A DNA stretch of 64,000 nucleotides from Phycisphaerales bacterium (GTDB taxonomy: Bacteria; Planctomycetota; Phycisphaerae; Sedimentisphaerales; Anaerobacaceae). The position numbers were made by a program, and so were the translations under genes. This document shows, in pieces, positions 61,239-64,000 of the stretch (position 1 is the first letter of the stretch; the number at the start of each line of letters is the position of its first letter). The stretch is taken from the NCBI GenBank assembly GCA_003170415.1, contig PMZJ01000025.1:1-64000 (forward strand). Reading direction: 5' to 3'. Under the pieces are notes generated by a model that was not told the DNA's origin, did not search any database, and was given only the letters and a program-made list of their open reading frames with translations.

Positions 61239-62399
61239 ATGCTACTGCCAATTCGCACAAGCGTCAGGTCATCCAGAACGCCATACGCCAATTACGCCCT
61301 AATAGCCGTAAATATAGTTGTGTTCCTGTTAACTTACTGGCCCGATGAGCGGGCAAGGGAGATTCTGCGACCCTGGGCGGAGCAGTTTGTTTTCACGCCT
61401 GCTCACCCGTTTCTGTGGCAGTTCATAACATACGCTTTTTTGCACAGCGGTTATCTGCATATATTCGGCAACATGTTCTTTTTGTATATATTCGGCAATA
61501 ACGTAAACGACAAACTCGGCCATTTCGGCTACACTTGTTTTTACTTGGCGGGCGCGGTGTTCAGCGCGGTCGGTCATACGCTGATAAACAGCAATCCCGT
61601 TATGGGGGCAAGCGGCGCGGTGGCAGCGGTGACAGGGGCGTATCTTGTGCTGTTTCCGCAGACCCTTATAACTATTGCTTACTGGTTCATCTTTATCGGC
61701 ACGGTTGATGTTCCGGCCATTTACTTTATCGCGTTCAAGATGATAATTTACGATAACGTCATCGGCCGATATACGTCCAACGTTGCTTACGATGCGCATC
61801 TTGCGGGTTACTCGTTCGGCATTGTTTCGTCAGCGTTTTTGCTGGCGACGGGATTGCTTAGCAGTTCGCAATTTGACCTTTGGGCGATGCTCAAGCAGTG
61901 GAACCGCCGGCGCATATACCGCGACGCTATTTCCACCGGCTATGACCCATATACCGGCATGGGCGGCAAAAAAAGTATAACAGCGAGAGATGTAACAAAG
62001 CCGGGGCCTGATGAGCCGCAGATTAGGCAGTTACGCGAGGATATCACCAACAGCGTTTATCGGCACGACCTTCAAACTGCCGCTCAACAGTATCTCAACC
62101 TTATGTCGCTCGATAGCCAGCAGATTCTGCCCCGCCAGCATTTGCTCGATATTGCCAACCAGTTTGCCAGCGATGGCGAATACAAGGAGGCCGCGTCGGT
62201 TTACGAAAAGTTTCTCACTCACTACGCCAATTATGAGCATATCGAGCAGGTCGAGCTGATGCTGGGGATAATATATTCGCGGTATCTTGAGAAGTTCGAC
62301 CTTGCGCTGAATCATTTGCGCGCCGCCGAGAGGAAAATTGTTGACCCCGCCCAGTTATTGATGTGCCGGTCTGAAATCGAAAAACTGCAGAGCCGGTAG
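61239..62399 (+). CDS. Rhomboid-family intramembrane serine protease with C-terminal helical repeats
   Basis: Membrane core with the HxxxGN region (LHIFGNMFFLYIFGNNV), catalytic Ser in NPVMGASGAVAAVTG and catalytic His in YDAHLAGYSFG. After about residue 220 a cytosolic tail has helical, TPR-like repeats (YLNLMSLDSQQILPRQHLL, EYKEAASVYEKFLTHYANYE). Rhomboids cleave membrane helices; substrate unknown. RBS is weak. Confidence 0.88.
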   Translation: MLLPIRTSVRSSRTPYANYALIAVNIVVFLLTYWPDERAREILRPWAEQFVFTPAHPFLWQFITYAFLHSGYLHIFGNMFFLYIFGNNVNDKLGHFGYTCFYLAGAVFSAVGHTLINSNPVMGASGAVAAVTGAYLVLFPQTLITIAYWFIFIGTVDVPAIYFIAFKMIIYDNVIGRYTSNVAYDAHLAGYSFGIVSSAFLLATGLLSSSQFDLWAMLKQWNRRRIYRDAISTGYDPYTGMGGKKSITARDVTKPGPDEPQIRQLREDITNSVYRHDLQTAAQQYLNLMSLDSQQILPRQHLLDIANQFASDGEYKEAASVYEKFLTHYANYEHIEQVELMLGIIYSRYLEKFDLALNHLRAAERKIVDPAQLLMCRSEIEKLQSR

Positions 62400-62409
62400 T
62401 TATTCGTTT

Positions 62410-62961
62410 CTACTTTGGCACCATCATGTGCATCCAGTAAGCCAGGCAACCCGTCCAGGTCCAAACGGCTGAGGCGGCGAACAATACAAGCGAGCCAATG
62501 ATACGCAGGCCCTTTTTGTCGTTTTGCCAAACCACGAGCGGCGAGAAAATACCGCATACTCCGCTCAATATAAAACCGACGCCCGACAAAGTCGGATGCG
62601 TTGTCAGGCCAAGGTCAATTATCCGCACGCCCAATAGAGTTGCTGTTGCGCCTGCGAAAAAGGCGTATATCGCCAAAGGCAAAAGTTCCCATCTTTTGGC
62701 TAATGCCAAAGCCAGGCCGAGTAAAAGCACGCCCAATAACACCGACATTTCGCCGTATGCCGAGCTATACGGTTTAGGTAACGGCCAGGTGAGGGTAATC
62801 GCAAATCCGCCTATCGCTGCGACAAGGCCGCAGATTGCGAATGCCGGGACCCATTGGCCGGTATCTTCCGGCGAATCCAAATCACGCCAGACGAAGCAGC
62901 CGAGCAGGAATAACCCCGCAGCCATATTTATCAGCATCAGCGTCACATAATCGATCATCAT
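62410..62961 (-). CDS. DUF981-family membrane protein
   Basis: GGAGG five bases upstream selects the ATG at 62961 over an in-frame one at 63000. About six spans; PYSSAYGEMSVLLGVLLLG and ALALAKRWELLPLAIYAFF fit the DUF981 pattern. Function unknown. It is convergent with the rhomboid gene (10-nt gap). Confidence 0.72.
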   Translation of the reverse strand: MMIDYVTLMLINMAAGLFLLGCFVWRDLDSPEDTGQWVPAFAICGLVAAIGGFAITLTWPLPKPYSSAYGEMSVLLGVLLLGLALALAKRWELLPLAIYAFFAGATATLLGVRIIDLGLTTHPTLSGVGFILSGVCGIFSPLVVWQNDKKGLRIIGSLVLFAASAVWTWTGCLAYWMHMMVPK

Positions 62962-63012
62962 AATCGACCTCCTAATTTCTTTATCTGTGGTTTTGGGCAA
63001 AGCGTTTTCATG

Positions 63013-63285
63013 TTACCCGAAATTATAATACTTTTTGACGGCCTTTTTTACTTTCCAGGTGCATTCGAGGTCAACAGGGAAGATGACGAAATCGCCGGGG
63101 CCGAAGCTGACCGATTCTTTGCCGTCGGTTACGGTTACGTCACCCTCAAGTATCAGGCAGGTTTCCTTTTCGGTGTAGGCCCAGTCGAATTCGCTCGGCT
63201 TGCAGGTCCAAATCGGCCAGGTCTTGCAGGTTTTCTCTTCCTCTTTACTGGGCTTTCGCACTACCACGTCTTTTATCGTAGGCAT
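63013..63285 (-). CDS. Cupin-domain protein (ureidoglycine aminohydrolase-like)
   Basis: A 90-residue single cupin: CKTWPIWTCKPSEFDWAYTE, then ETCLILEGDVTVTDG and FGPGDFVIFPVDLECTWKV. This is the DUF861-type cupin pattern. AAGGAG precedes the ATG. Specific ligand unknown; the metal-binding His of many cupins is absent. Confidence 0.82.
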   Translation of the reverse strand: MPTIKDVVVRKPSKEEEKTCKTWPIWTCKPSEFDWAYTEKETCLILEGDVTVTDGKESVSFGPGDFVIFPVDLECTWKVKKAVKKYYNFG

Positions 63286-63432
63286 ATTTCGCTCCTTTAT
63301 GGTTTGTCTCGGTTTCGCTGGGGGTATTATATCCCGTCTTTTGTCTTTTGCAAACCCGCAGGCGAATTTCGTTTAATCGTTCTGGCAAAATGGGCGGTTT
63401 TGGCTTACATTATTCGCTTTATAAAACGAATT

Positions 63433-64000
63433 ATGAACAATGAACAACTAAGCGCATTTAAGGCGTGGTTTGATAAATTCGTCGCGGGGTTTTACAGCGA
63501 TGACGAATATATCAACGCCAATATCAAGATGAAAGAGGAACACACCGGACGGGTGTGTTCGGAGATGCTTTACCTTGCGGACCAACTGCACCTTGTGGGC
63601 AATCAACGATTACTGGCTGAGACGATTGCGCTATTTCACGACGTGGGGCGGTTTCCGCAATTTCTAAAATACCAGACATATAGCGACCCGAAGAGTATCA
63701 ACCACTGCCTTCTCGGTCTTGAGGTACTGCAAAAGGAAAATATCCTGGTGCAGTTGCCGGATAACGAAAGACAAATCATCGAAACCGCGATTCGCTATCA
63801 TGGCGAAAAGGAACTGCCAAATAATCTTACGGGCGATACGCTGTTATTATCTCAAATGATACGCGACGCGGATAAGTTAGATATTTTTAACGTGGTTATA
63901 AAGGCGTATATTCAGCGAAGAGACGACCCGGATAATTTCAAGCTCGAAATGGAGGTGCTCGATGAGCCGAGGTGCACGCCTGAGGTGCTTGACGCGATTC
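63433..64000 (+). CDS. HD-domain phosphohydrolase, partial
   Basis: The frame starts at an ATG at 63433 and is open to the window edge (189 codons). HD residues: H in KEEHTGRVCSEM, LFHDVGRFPQF, then a SINHCLLGLEVL helix, IRYHGEKELP and MIRDADKLDIF. It is a metal-dependent phosphohydrolase of uncertain substrate, of a different subgroup from the three HD domains at 35-40 kb. The 3' end lies outside. Confidence 0.8.
   Translation, partial: MNNEQLSAFKAWFDKFVAGFYSDDEYINANIKMKEEHTGRVCSEMLYLADQLHLVGNQRLLAETIALFHDVGRFPQFLKYQTYSDPKSINHCLLGLEVLQKENILVQLPDNERQIIETAIRYHGEKELPNNLTGDTLLLSQMIRDADKLDIFNVVIKAYIQRRDDPDNFKLEMEVLDEPRCTPEVLDAI

Noticed and set aside
1-64000. CRISPR arrays, rRNA genes, intact transposases or prophage genes
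   Set aside because: No regularly spaced repeats with unique spacers, no rRNA-like stretches and no transposase motifs were seen; the only mobile-element trace is the integrase stub and the tRNA fragment.

Overview
The window most likely comes from a member of the Planctomycetota, class Phycisphaerae (Sedimentisphaerales-like). This is an inference from gene content: DUF1501 and DUF1549/DUF1553 proteins next to a PPC-repeat protein, prepilin-like proteins ending in a short DGH-type tail, short dockerin-like C-terminal tails on secreted proteins, and a large glycan-degrading locus. No rRNA gene, CRISPR array or intact transposase is present.

Region 1 (1-16.2 kb) is a glycan-utilisation locus. 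It contains a secreted GH44 enzyme with a dockerin-like tail and an AraC-family regulator. Divergent from the regulator lies a rightward gene run: GDP-mannose 3,5-epimerase-like protein, GHMP sugar kinase, tandem cytidylyltransferase-like protein, L-rhamnose/L-fucose mutarotase, GH29, GH2, GH29 with F5/8C domains, and GH39. An ~80-bp DNA module with the core GTCTATTATTGAC occurs three times at control positions. The enzymes would release fucose, galactose and xylose-type sugars; the first four genes look able to activate a free sugar to a nucleotide sugar.

Region 2 (16.3-42.3 kb) is almost entirely about phosphate. A complete tRNA-Met(CAT) with a tyrosine-recombinase remnant marks the left edge, and a truncated copy of the same tRNA marks the right edge. 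Between them are an ArsC-type reductase, a CheW-like protein, two pseudopilin-like proteins on either side of a PstS-like protein fused to dockerin repeats, pstSCAB-phoU, a porin, phoBR, a PPK2, and an operon of HD, guanylate-kinase-like, CHAD, HD, Ppx/GppA-like and PPK1 proteins. Seven promoters here share one architecture: four YTAAY units at an exact 11-bp period, then 10 nt, then a -10-like hexamer, always pointing at the adjacent gene. This fits a PhoB box and defines a local Pho regulon that includes the pseudopilins and the CheW-like protein.

Region 3 (42.4-64 kb) is mixed. It holds a leftward operon (DUF1549/1553, DUF1501, PPC-repeat, Rid-family), an isochorismatase-family hydrolase with a small coupled upstream gene, trmB, a zinc-ribbon membrane protein, a nitronate monooxygenase-like enzyme, mtaB, and a three-gene operon led by a PilM-like protein with an added membrane segment and C-terminal domain. 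M24 peptidase, rhomboid, DUF981, cupin and HD-domain genes follow, the last running off the window.

The best candidate for something undescribed is the Pho-controlled set at 17.2-24.2 kb: pseudopilin, PstS-dockerin fusion and pseudopilin, plus the CheW-like gene. It looks like a surface or extracellular phosphate-capture system expressed together with Pst uptake and polyphosphate storage.
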